Source of the DNA: Streptosporangiales bacterium | Lineage (GTDB): Bacteria; Actinomycetota; Actinomycetes; Streptosporangiales; WHST01 | Direction of reading: 5' to 3' | Assembly: GCA_009379955.1 (NCBI GenBank) | Contig: WHST01000062.1 | Span: 1 to 37,412 of the forward strand | DNA length: 37,412 nucleotides | In this document: positions 1 to 8,865 of the stretch, one piece after another | How positions within the stretch are numbered: the first letter of the stretch is position 1 | Layout: each line of letters starts with the position of its first letter | The notes under the pieces: model-generated | What the model was told of the DNA's origin: nothing | The model's database searches: none | What the model saw: the letters and a program-made list of their open reading frames with translations, nothing else | Translations under genes and position numbers: made by a program

Positions 1-135
1 CGTGGACTACCTTGAGCATGGGCGTACCTTCCCGAACCAGCGCGCCAACGCTGGCACTGATCAGAACTACATGGGCTTCAGATCATCCTCCGGGAAGGTA
101 CGCCCCTCCCAAAGCACATCCACAGGTTCCGATCA

Positions 136-375
136 TTGCTCGTCGCCGCAATCGAGAAGTTCGAGGCGGACTGGACCCTCTGGTTCGCCGCCCACAGCAT
201 CGTGCCCTATCAGGTTGTCTATGAGGAGTTGGCGGCAGACCCGCTACGCACTGCACACAAAGTGCTCGACTACCTCGGCCTTCACGTTCCGCCGGGCTGG
301 CAACCGGTGATCGGGCACCGTCGACAGGCCGATCAAGTCAACGCCGACTGGGCTGCGAGATTCAGGGCTCACTGA
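136..375 (+). pseudogene. Stf0-type sulfotransferase, C-terminal remnant
   Basis: About 79 codons that read like the last third of a Stf0 (trehalose 2-sulfotransferase type) protein. The helix ending in W-x-x-WFAAH, the segment VPYQVVYEELAADP, a vL-x-yLGL helix and the tail RQAD-x-VNADWAARFR follow the family order. The 3'-PAPS/acceptor N-terminal part (about 170 residues) is missing: in-frame stops lie upstream at 13-15 and 58-60, and no SD precedes the TTG at 136. Upstream codons in the same frame (from about 106) still look family-like, so the break lies a little further left. It sits just left of the tRNA-Ser half at 719 and probably belongs to the same decayed element. Family call is from recalled motifs. 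Confidence 0.6.
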
Positions 376-718
376 ACCATCACACCCAAGCGTCCCGTTG
401 CTGGCCGTGGCAAGCCGGCGTCGCCACAAGCCGTTCCATGACCGGACGATGTGACGGCTCCCGCTGGGGCAGCCCCCGACCCCCCAACGTTCCAGCCTCC
501 TACTCGTCGCCGGGAAGCCAACGAGGCGGTCTTCGACCGGACTCTCCGTCCCCTCTCAGCCTGAGTCAAATACCGTGCGCGAGCTGGCCCGGCTCCCCCT
601 CGGCCGTCTCAGTTTCCGTCTCATTCATACAGGTTCGCCGCCGTTCGTAGTCGCCCGCCGGGTGGTCCTGTCATGCCTGGCGAACGGCTCGGCATGTCCG
701 CGAACAGTCATGCGAGGA
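376..718. other. Non-coding stretch next to attachment scar
   Basis: No convincing gene on either strand. GC is a little lower than in the neighbouring genes. The last 50 bases hold short direct repeats, gtcatgc at 670-676 and 707-713 and gcgaac at 680-685 and 700-705, just left of the tRNA half. Repeats beside a tRNA attachment core can be integrase arm sites, but this is only a suggestion. Confidence 0.4.
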
Positions 719-772
719 CTTGGAAAGCGTGTTGGGGGCAACCCCTCGCGAGTTCGAATCTCGCATCCTCCG
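719..772 (+). pseudogene. 3' half of tRNA-Ser(GGA); probable attachment-site scar
   Basis: From the anticodon loop (cttggaaag, anticodon GGA at 722-724) to the discriminator base this matches a tRNA-Ser. The 3' anticodon strand is gcgtg (727-731), followed by a class II variable arm with a gggg/cccc stem, T arm gcgag-ttcgaat-ctcgc (748-764), acceptor strand atcctcc (765-771) and G772. The 5' half is absent: no ggaggat acceptor strand or D arm lies upstream, and the bases before the loop do not pair with gcgtg. A break exactly at the anticodon loop is what tyrosine-recombinase elements leave when they integrate into a tRNA 3' end and rebuild the gene at their other end. The intact tRNA would then lie to the left, outside the window. 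Confidence 0.75.
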
Positions 773-1108
773 CTCGTCTAACCAGGCACAACGTCGACGG
801 CCGGTCCCAAGCGGGGTCGGCCTCTTGCGTCATCCGTCTCAGTTGGCCATCGTCACCTAAGGGTGCGTTCCCCCTGCCGATCTCGTCAGCCGATTCGTCC
901 TCCTGAGCCTGAACTACCCGGACGGGTCGGTCGTCGAGGTGACCGTCAGCGCAGCCACGGCGATCGCGTGTGTTGTACGTGCCCGCCGCTGATCGTGGGG
1001 GCCGTCTGGGACCGCGGAGTCGAGTACTCGGGACGCGGTCCGTGCGTCTGTCCGGTGGAAAGGGCACCATGTGTCCGAAGCTCGACAGAGAGAACTGTCA
1101 TCGGCGCA
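773..1108. other. Non-coding or decayed stretch
   Basis: No gene I can support. A plus-strand reading frame from about 877 to the TGA at 991-993 (ends in CVVRARR) has a coding-like composition but no start signal and no family I recognise, so it may be another remnant. The rest shows nothing clear on either strand. Confidence 0.35.
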
Positions 1109-1282
1109 TTACACCGATATCGTCTTGTGCGTGCCGATTGGTAGCCAGGTCAGGCTGGCTCGCACGTTGGTTGGTGCGGCGGCGAACGCCTGCTCGATCC
1201 TGTCGCGGCCTTGCCTGAAGTGCCGCCAGCCTTCGTAGTGGACGGGGATGACTGTGCGGGGTTGCAGAAGTTCCCACAGCTC
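1109..1282 (-). pseudogene. MBL-fold metallo-hydrolase, C-terminal remnant
   Basis: Minus-strand frame ending at the stop 1109-1111. It encodes the typical end of actinobacterial MBL-fold hydrolases: LLQPRTVIPVHYEGW, then HFRQGRDRIEQAFAAAP and a final WLPIGT. The H in VHYEGW corresponds to the last metal-site histidine region of the fold. About 200 N-terminal residues with the HxHxDH motif are missing. To the left of about 1280 the frame stays open, but only because it runs antisense to the regulator gene. The fusion point falls inside the 5' end of that regulator, so one deletion probably joined the two genes tail to head. The boundary is uncertain by about 15 bases. Confidence 0.6.
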
Positions 1283-1567
1283 GAGCTCATCCACGCGCCG
1301 ACCCGGTTGTCCATCGTCGCGCTGCTCGCGGCCACCGAGTCCGCGGAGTTCAAGTTCATCCGCGACAGCGTCGGGCTGTCCGACTCGGCGCTGTCCAAAC
1401 AGCTGACCACCCTGGAAGAAGCCGGATACGTCGAAATCCGCAAGGGGTTCGTCGGCAAACGGCCGCGCACCACGGCCCGACTCAACAGCGTCGGACGTGC
1501 CGCGTTCGAACAGCACGTCGCCGCCCTGCAGGAGATCGTTGCCCGAACCGGCACCTCGGTCCTGTAG
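1262..1567 (+). CDS. Winged-helix transcriptional regulator
   Basis: A 101-aa MarR/ArsR-like winged-helix protein of the actinobacterial type with the conserved IHAPTRLSIVALLAA helix (residues 10-24), the recognition helix LSDSALSKQLTTLEEAGYV and the wing KGFVGKRPRT. It probably binds an operator as a dimer and acts on neighbouring genes. The start is doubtful: TTG 1262 gives the usual family length but has only a weak GGGG before it, and the frame stays open to TTG 1211. The first codons overlap the MBL remnant on the other strand, so the original first residues and promoter may have been replaced. The core domain is intact, so it may still be expressed. Confidence 0.7.
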   Translation: MQKFPQLELIHAPTRLSIVALLAATESAEFKFIRDSVGLSDSALSKQLTTLEEAGYVEIRKGFVGKRPRTTARLNSVGRAAFEQHVAALQEIVARTGTSVL

Positions 1568-1641
1568 CCACGAAAACCCAGGCGCCCCGAGTACGGGACC
1601 GCCGCGGTCGAGTGAGGGCTTCACCCCGGGCTGTTCGGACA

Positions 1642-1845
1642 CTAGTGGGATGGCTGCCGCGTCACCATCCGGTCGAAGGCGCGGTCGGTCATCGGCCGGC
1701 GCATCATGATGACCGGCTTGGCGAGGTAGCCGACGGCGTACCTGGTCCTCGGCTTGGCCGACTCGACCGCCTGCCTGATGGTCGCCGCGATCAGCTCGGG
1801 GTCCGACGCCCTGCTCTCCGCGCCGGTGACGAGACAGACCTTCAT
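1642..1845 (-). pseudogene. SDR oxidoreductase with internal deletion
   Basis: A 67-codon ORF that joins two ends of one family. Residues 1-9 (MKVCLVTGA) are the first beta strand and start of the glycine-rich NAD(P) loop of a short-chain dehydrogenase. Residues 14-60 (DPELIAATIRQAVES, PRTRYAVGYLAKP, DRAFDRM) are the C-terminus of the same family. The rest of the cofactor loop, the NNAG motif and the catalytic S-Y-K (about 190 residues) are gone, apparently in frame. ATG 1845 overlaps the methyltransferase stop by the ATGA quartet, which suggests the original SDR was the last gene of this operon. No enzyme activity is expected. Confidence 0.7.
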
Positions 1846-2666
1846 GTCCACTCCTCCTCTGGCGGGCCGAACCGGAAGCGCAACGGCCAGAGCGCGGTCC
1901 GCAGCTGCGGGATCATGTTGGCCAGTCCGGTGAACAGCCGGAATGCCGGCGAGGGTATCCGCCGGTACTCGGCCGCGACCGGCGCATCCTCGAGCAGGGT
2001 GAGCCGCGGGTTGATCCGCTCCAGCTCGTGCGGGTCGGGGCAGCCCCACATGTCGTACGGGGCGAGCCTGACCATCCACGCGGGCATGCCCAGCACGTCG
2101 AACACCATCTCCCCGTACGCGAACCGCTCGGTGACGCGCGCGAGCAGCCGCTCCACGTCGCCGCCGCTGAGGTACATCAGCAGCCCCTCCGCGACGACGA
2201 GCACGGGGCGGCCGGTGACGGGCACCTCGTCCAACCAGCCGAGCTCGGTGACCGAGGAGCCGACCAGATGGTAGTTGTCGCGCCGTGGGTAGAGGCGCCG
2301 GCGCAGCTCGACGACGTCGGGGAAGTCGACGTCGTACCACGGTGCGGTGTCCGGGACGTCGAGGCGGAACGCGCGGCTGTCGAGCCCGCAGCCGAGCTGG
2401 AGCACGGTGGCGTCGGGATGCCTGGCGAGGAACGCACGCGTCCAGGTGTCCAGCCGGTTCGCCCGCACCACGATGGAAGCGTCGCTCGACATCAGCCGCA
2501 CCTTGAGGCGGTTGTACCCGTCGATCCGGTCGAGCACGTCAGCCGACCATTTGTCGCCGAGGATCGACTCCGGCGAGCGGTAGTCGAGCGCCTTGCAGCC
2601 CAGCGTGAACAGCAAGGTCTCCTTGACGCCGCTGAGGTGCACCTTCTCCCGCTGATCGCTCGTCAT
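1842..2666 (-). CDS. SAM-dependent methyltransferase, Ppm1/Tcmp/TylC (LCM) family
   Basis: A 274-aa class I methyltransferase. The SAM motif I is LQLGCGLDSRAF (89-100), motif II YDVDFPDV (111-118) and the post-motif AEGLLMYL (159-166), the signature of the leucine carboxyl methyltransferase-like family common in actinobacterial secondary metabolism. Target unknown. I chose ATG 2666 because aggagg at 2678-2683 lies 11 bases upstream; a longer frame to 2702 has no better signal. The start overlaps the stop of the preceding 55-aa ORF by ATGA, and its stop overlaps the SDR remnant by ATGA, so translation is probably coupled along this strand, downstream of argG. Confidence 0.85.
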   Translation of the reverse strand: MTSDQREKVHLSGVKETLLFTLGCKALDYRSPESILGDKWSADVLDRIDGYNRLKVRLMSSDASIVVRANRLDTWTRAFLARHPDATVLQLGCGLDSRAFRLDVPDTAPWYDVDFPDVVELRRRLYPRRDNYHLVGSSVTELGWLDEVPVTGRPVLVVAEGLLMYLSGGDVERLLARVTERFAYGEMVFDVLGMPAWMVRLAPYDMWGCPDPHELERINPRLTLLEDAPVAAEYRRIPSPAFRLFTGLANMIPQLRTALWPLRFRFGPPEEEWT

Positions 2667-2830
2667 GATGTCCGTTGCCTCCTGTCGTAGGCGTAGATCC
2701 ACGCACGGTACGGGGGCAGCAGCGCCTCATACAGCGCGATCGCCTCCTCGGCCGCGACGGTGAGTGCCTCCCGGTCCGGCGGTTCCGGCGGCTCGAACGC
2801 GTGCCTGACGGTGTACGCGAGCGTGGCCAC
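2663..2830 (-). CDS. Small unidentified ORF between argG and the methyltransferase
   Basis: 55 codons from GTG 2830 to TGA 2663-2665, beginning 6 bases after the argG stop and in the same frame as argG. The stop overlaps the methyltransferase ATG (ATGA). The peptide has two amphipathic helices, including AAEEAIALYEALLPPYRAW. This tail is vaguely like the end of sulfotransferase-type enzymes, but I cannot assign it. It could be the remnant of a longer gene fused behind argG, given the SDR deletion further along, or a true small protein. No SD of its own was seen; coupling to argG is likely. Confidence 0.4.
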   Translation of the reverse strand: MATLAYTVRHAFEPPEPPDREALTVAAEEAIALYEALLPPYRAWIYAYDRRQRTS

Positions 2831-2836
2831 CTCGCG

Positions 2837-4320
<1,484 letters not shown>

Positions 4321-4540
4321 AGTGTCGCTGCCTCCGCTCGGGTGGTCGTGACGGCCCGTATCGTTCCGCACACGGGGTGGTCCGAGACGTCGTCGGAGGT
4401 TGGTCATGGCCCGGTCCGCCGTACCCGGCGGCCACGTCGGCACCGATCCCGCGACGCTGTGGTGCGAGATCCGGCGGCAGGTTCGGACCTTCCGGGTACG
4501 GCCTCGACCGTCGACTCGCCGGTCGTCGCCGTCGGCCAGG

Positions 4541-5572
4541 TCAGGGCAGTGACGCGGGCAGCCCGAAGTGCGCGAACTGGTCTGCGCCGATGAACGTGGT
4601 GACCTCGGCGATCCGCTCGCCGCGCAGGGTCAGCACGGTGATCGACCAGGCGAGGTGCGCGCCGGCGTCGTCGTCCCAGAGGTAGAACCCCACGGCCGGC
4701 TGGCCGTTCGCGCCGGTCGGCAGGTGCCGCCACGAGCCGCATCCGGTCAGCGGGACCCGGACGGCGAAGTCGGTGACGGCCTCGAGGCCGTGGTACCAGT
4801 GCGGCATCGGCGGCATCGACCAGGTGACGTCCTCGGTGAGCAGCGCGACCAGGGCGTCGGCGTCGCCGTGTTCCAGCGCGGCGGCGTAGCCGGCGACGAT
4901 CTCCCGCAGTCGCGCGTCGTCGATCTCCCGCAACGCCCGCTGCTGGGTGCGTTCGGGGACCTTCGCCGCGACGATCGCGCGCGCCCGCTGCAGCGCGCTG
5001 TTCACCGACGCGGTCGAGGTGTCCATCATGGTGGCGATCTCGGCGACGGAGAGGCCGAGCACCTCGAAGAGCAGCAGCGCCGCCCGCTGGTTGCCCGGCA
5101 GGTGCTGCAGGGCGGCGACGAAGGCGACCTCGACTGCCTCGCGCTGTTCGTAGCGCGCGGCAGGGCCGGCCGGGCCGGCGGCGAGACCCGCGTCGGGGTA
5201 GGGCCCCAGCCAGGCGACGTCGGCCAGCGGGGCGTCGCCGACCACGGCGCGGTCACTGGACGGGCCGAGGTCGACGGGGAGGGCCCGCCTGCCACGGCTC
5301 TCGACGGAGTCCAGGCAGGTGCGGGTGGCCACGGTGTAGAGCCACGAGCGCAGCGAGCTGCGCCCCTCGAAGCGCGCGAGCCCCCGCCACGCACGCAGCA
5401 GGGCGTCCTGCAGGGCGTCGTCGGCGTCGTGGGTGGAGCCGAGCATGCGGTAGCAGTGGGCGTGCAGCTCCCGGCGCAGGGGCTCCACGAGGCGGGTGAA
5501 CGCGGCGTCGTCCCCGTCGCGTGCCCGGTTCAGGTCGGGGTCCGCGATCCGCGGGGAGGAAATCTCGCTCAC
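4541..5572 (-). CDS. SigG-like ECF sigma factor with SnoaL-like C-terminal domain
   Basis: A 343-aa sigma-70 family protein. Region 2 spans about 22-95 (HCYRMLGSTHDADDALQDA, then RSSLRSWLYTVATRTCL). The linker carries the WLGPYPD signature of SigG-type factors. Region 4 spans about 145-205 with the helix-turn-helix LSVAEIATMMDTSTASVNSAL. A SnoaL/NTF2-like domain (about 222-343, WSMPPMPHWYHG) ends the protein; in related ECF groups this domain controls activity in place of an anti-sigma factor. Start GTG 5572 was chosen because it begins just before the family N-terminus; no clear SD. It is divergent from the DinB-like gene with 72 bases between, so a shared regulatory region is likely. A paralogue lies at 34368. 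Confidence 0.9.
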   Translation of the reverse strand: MSEISSPRIADPDLNRARDGDDAAFTRLVEPLRRELHAHCYRMLGSTHDADDALQDALLRAWRGLARFEGRSSLRSWLYTVATRTCLDSVESRGRRALPVDLGPSSDRAVVGDAPLADVAWLGPYPDAGLAAGPAGPAARYEQREAVEVAFVAALQHLPGNQRAALLLFEVLGLSVAEIATMMDTSTASVNSALQRARAIVAAKVPERTQQRALREIDDARLREIVAGYAAALEHGDADALVALLTEDVTWSMPPMPHWYHGLEAVTDFAVRVPLTGCGSWRHLPTGANGQPAVGFYLWDDDAGAHLAWSITVLTLRGERIAEVTTFIGADQFAHFGLPASLP

Positions 5573-5644
5573 GAGCGATGATTCTGCCGCACGGCGGGAG
5601 TCCCGTTCCCCGACCAGCCCCGACCCACTGCCAGGAGAACGCTC

Positions 5645-6253
5645 ATGACGCCGACCACGACGGACGCGAAGTCGTATCTGCACCACTACCTCCAGGACGC
5701 CCGCGAGGCGCTGCTGTGGAAGCTGGAGGGGCTCTCGGACTACGACGTCCGCCGCCCGCTGACGCCGACCGGCACCAACTTGCTGGGTCTGGTCAAGCAC
5801 CTGACCGGCGTCGAGGTGGGCTACCTGGGCTTCGTGTTCGGCCGGCACTTCGACGAGCCGGTCGACTGGATCGGCCCCGACGTGGCTCCCAACGTGGACA
5901 TGTGGGCCAATGCCGAGCAGTCCCGCGACGACATCGTCGGGCTGTACCGGCGGACTTGGGCGCACTCGGACGCCACGATCGAGGCGCTGGGGCTGGACGC
6001 GGTCGGCCACGTCATGTGGTGGTCCGAGGAACAGAGCCGGGCGACGCTGCAGCAGGTGCTGGTCCACGTGATCGCCGAGACCCATCGGCACACCGGGCAT
6101 GCCGACATCGTCCGCGAGCTCGTCGACGGGCGCGTCGGGCTGCGGGAGGGCGACGACAACTTCATGCCCTCCGTCGATCAGGAGTGGTGGAAGGAATACA
6201 GGGACCAGGTCGAGCATGTTGCGCAGGCGGCAGGCCGGCGCGTGCGGCAGTGA
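5645..6253 (+). CDS. DinB/DUF664-family protein
   Basis: A 202-aa four-helix-bundle protein of the DinB_2/DUF664 group. Candidate metal ligands are H52 (LVKHLTG), H148 and H152 (AETHRHTGHADI), the usual spacing for the DinB His triad. Members of this superfamily include mycothiol- and bacillithiol-dependent transferases; substrate here unknown. ATG 5645 follows aggag at 5634-5638 with 6 bases between. The W-rich C-terminus (VDQEWWKEYRDQV) is typical of DUF664. It faces the SigG-like sigma gene across a short divergent region, which suggests it is a target or partner of that factor. Confidence 0.85.
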   Translation: MTPTTTDAKSYLHHYLQDAREALLWKLEGLSDYDVRRPLTPTGTNLLGLVKHLTGVEVGYLGFVFGRHFDEPVDWIGPDVAPNVDMWANAEQSRDDIVGLYRRTWAHSDATIEALGLDAVGHVMWWSEEQSRATLQQVLVHVIAETHRHTGHADIVRELVDGRVGLREGDDNFMPSVDQEWWKEYRDQVEHVAQAAGRRVRQ

Positions 6254-6398
6254 CGTCGGACGCCGTGATCTGCGTGCCCTGCACCGATCCCGGCGGGGTG
6301 TCGACGAGTCCCGTGCCGATCGAGATCGAGCAACCCGAGCCCGGCGGCGTCAGCTGCACGGCACCGCCGTGTCACCCGGCCGCGGCCTCGCCGTCAGG

Positions 6399-6785
6399 TC
6401 AGCGGAAGCTGCGGATGATCATGACGATGACCCGGCCGACACCGAGCCAGAACAGGGCGGCCAGCCCGTAGTTGAGCAGGATGCGCAGCCACCGGTAGTC
6501 CGGCGTGAACAGGTCGTGGAAGAACAGCGCCAGCCCGCGGGCGAGGTCGTCGACGAAGATCACCAGGACGTTCTGCTGGTTGGCCTGCAGCAGCTCGAAG
6601 AGGACGTGCAGGCCGAGGATGGCGGCGAACAGTCCGGTGATGATCGTGACGACCGTGGTCGACACGCGCACGGTGGTCGTCCGCCCGGCGGTGCTGCGCG
6701 CCCGTTCGTCGGCGCGGATCGCTCGGTCGCGGCGCTTCATCACGCGGGTCTCGTCATTGTCGTCGTGGTACCGGGGATCGGACAT
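6399..6785 (-). CDS. Small two-helix membrane protein
   Basis: A 128-aa protein with a charged cytoplasmic N-terminus (about 1-42, many R/D/E), one membrane helix at about 43-67 (TVVTIITGLFAAILGLHVLF), a middle loop with LFTPDYRWLR and a second helix at about 100-122. It resembles conserved hypothetical membrane proteins of actinobacteria; function unknown. Start ATG 6785 gives the MSDPRYHD opening; the frame also has ATG 6794 and an upstream GTG, and no strong SD separates these. It converges with the DinB-like gene across 145 bases in which I see no clear hairpin. Confidence 0.65.
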   Translation of the reverse strand: MSDPRYHDDNDETRVMKRRDRAIRADERARSTAGRTTTVRVSTTVVTIITGLFAAILGLHVLFELLQANQQNVLVIFVDDLARGLALFFHDLFTPDYRWLRILLNYGLAALFWLGVGRVIVMIIRSFR

Positions 6786-7038
6786 GGCCGCCATTGTGCC
6801 TATCGCGGCGTCCGAGCGCACCACCAGGTAGGACAGACGCCACGACCGCCGCGCCCGAAGCCGTCCGTCACCGGCCGACCCCGAGTGGTGACGTCACACG
6901 GACGGGTTCTCGATGAGGGGTGTAATTGCTTGAGTATCGACGGACGACCTGACGAAAGTCGGATGCGGGGTCAGCCCTGAGGTGGTGTCGGTCGCCGGCG
7001 ACGGTACCTAGCGTGGTGCCGACACCGAGGGAGAACTC

Positions 7039-8610
7039 GTGACCGCGACCGTCGCACGCCCGTCCCCGTCCGGCGCCGAGCCGTCCGCACCGGTGAGACC
7101 GGCCCGCCGCCGGTACCTGTGGCTGGCGCTCGGCCTCTGCTCATTGCTGCTGGCGACGCACGCGAACTGGGACGTGCCGGTGGCCGCCTGGGCGTGCTCG
7201 ATCTTCCTGATCAGGTTCGTGCGGACGTCCACCCTCGCGAGCGCGATCCGCTGGAGCGTGGCCGCGGGCGTGCTCGCGTCCCTCTCGTTCATCGGCCAGA
7301 GCCTGCTGCTGGTCGTCGAGGTCCTCCTCATCGGCATCCCGTCGATGACCCTCATCGTCGCGGGTCCGCTCCTGCTCGACCGCCTGCTCGCGACCCGGCT
7401 GGCACGGACGAGACCGGTGCTCGCATCGCTCGTCTACCCGGTCACCCGGGTCGCTGCGGAGTTCCTCGTCAGCGTCGTCACGGGGTTCGGTGTGGTGCTC
7501 GGGATCCTCGGGGCGACGCAGCACGGCGCGCTGCCGCTGATCCAGGTGTCGGCCGTCACCGGCGTGTTCGGCGTCAGTTTCCTCGTCGCCTGGGCCGCGT
7601 CCGCCATCAACCATCTCTGGGAGCACGGCAGCGGACGCGGCGGTCTCCGGCCCGTCGTCGTGTACGCGTCCGCGCTCGGTGTCGTCCTCGCCCTCGGCGG
7701 TGCCAGGCTCGCGTTCCTCGCACCGTCCGCCGACACCGTGCGGGTCGCGGGGATCAGCCCGTCGACGAGCGCGGTCGACCAGCGTGACGCGCGAGTCGAA
7801 CGCGTCCTCGGTGAGCGCTCCTACGAATGGTTCAGATATGCCCGCGCCGACGCGCCGGCGATCCGCCGCGCTCTCGCCCCCGTCAACGACGATCTCGTCG
7901 CGAGCACCGAACGCGAGGCACGGGCGGGCGCCCGGCTGATCAGCTGGCCGGAGACCACGGCCCACGTGATGCAACGCGACCGGGGCGCGCTACTCGCGGA
8001 GGTGGGTGCGATCGCGAAGCGCTACGACGCGTACGTCGATGTCGGCGCGGCCGTCATGACCGACCACGCGCCGTATGTCCGCAACCAGGCGATCCTGGTC
8101 ACGCCAGAAGGTGTCGCGTGGGACTACGACAAGGCCCATCCGACGCCGATGGAGCCGATGACGCCCGGCGCGCCCGAGGTGCCCGTCGCCGACGCCGGCT
8201 TCGCCCGCCTGGCCGGCGTCATCTGCTACGACGCCGACTTCACCGCACTGATGCGGCAGGCAGGACGCGCAGGCGCCGACATCATGCTGGTGCCGTCGCA
8301 CGACTGGCGCGGCTTCGACAACGTGCACGCCGAGAAGGCCGTCTTCCGCTCGGTCGAGAACGGCTACTCGATGGTCAGGCAGAGCGCGGACGGCGTCGCG
8401 ACCGCGTACGACTACCAGGGCAGGACGCTCGCCAGGACCAGCGCCTTCACCACGGACCCGCAGGCGATCGTCGCATTCGTGCCCTCCGAGGGGGTACGCA
8501 CGCCGTACGCTGTCGTCGGCGACCTCTTCGCCTGGCTGTGCGTCGCCGGACTCGCCGCGCTGGTCGCCGGCGCGATCGTCCGGCGCCGCCGGGAGTCGGC
8601 GCACCCGTGA
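7039..8610 (+). CDS. Lnt-like membrane carbon-nitrogen hydrolase
   Basis: 523 aa: six or so membrane helices (about 28-225), an extracytoplasmic nitrilase-fold domain (about 232-490) and a last membrane helix (about 497-518). The catalytic triad of the family is complete: E305 (SWPET), K365 (YDKAHP) and C396 (GVICYDAD). This is the architecture of apolipoprotein N-acyltransferase, which N-acylates lipoproteins at the outer face of the membrane. The sequence is divergent from enterobacterial Lnt, so a related acyltransferase or amidase role remains possible. A lipoprotein substrate candidate (vWA protein, 11125) lies downstream. Start GTG 7039 has gaggga 8-13 bases upstream. Arms ggtgtcgg (6984-6991) and ccgacacc (7019-7026) bracket the likely promoter. 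Confidence 0.85.
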   Translation: MTATVARPSPSGAEPSAPVRPARRRYLWLALGLCSLLLATHANWDVPVAAWACSIFLIRFVRTSTLASAIRWSVAAGVLASLSFIGQSLLLVVEVLLIGIPSMTLIVAGPLLLDRLLATRLARTRPVLASLVYPVTRVAAEFLVSVVTGFGVVLGILGATQHGALPLIQVSAVTGVFGVSFLVAWAASAINHLWEHGSGRGGLRPVVVYASALGVVLALGGARLAFLAPSADTVRVAGISPSTSAVDQRDARVERVLGERSYEWFRYARADAPAIRRALAPVNDDLVASTEREARAGARLISWPETTAHVMQRDRGALLAEVGAIAKRYDAYVDVGAAVMTDHAPYVRNQAILVTPEGVAWDYDKAHPTPMEPMTPGAPEVPVADAGFARLAGVICYDADFTALMRQAGRAGADIMLVPSHDWRGFDNVHAEKAVFRSVENGYSMVRQSADGVATAYDYQGRTLARTSAFTTDPQAIVAFVPSEGVRTPYAVVGDLFAWLCVAGLAALVAGAIVRRRRESAHP

Positions 8611-8865
8611 ACGGCACCACGGCCGGGCCCACCTTTGTCACCCACGGGGTCGCCCTACCAGCTGCGATGGATGACTACAACCTGACGGCGAGGTGCGTCG
8701 GCAAGCCCTGCCCGGCTGACCTGGAGCGGCGGTGTCGGTCAGCCGACGCCTGGACGTACCGCCGCGTTCTCCTGCCGTTCACGTCCGCTCGGGACGGTAC
8801 ATCGGGTGGCGCCGCGCCGTACCGCGGATCGGCCGCGCCCCCTACCCCGGACAACAGAGGACGAG

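Noticed and set aside
690-772. Intact tRNA-Ser at this position
   Set aside because: The acceptor 5' strand, D arm and 5' anticodon strand are missing; only the 3' half is present.
4541-6217. A 558-codon version of the sigma factor
   Set aside because: The extra 215 residues are antisense to the DinB-like gene and have no family features; GTG 5572 begins the true protein.
6254-6398. Small cysteine-containing plus-strand frame after the DinB-like gene
   Set aside because: It has no SD, no conserved pattern I know, and runs into the 3' end of the opposing membrane-protein gene.
8611-8865. Possible small gene before the sulfotransferase
   Set aside because: Several short frames are open but none has a start signal or family resemblance.
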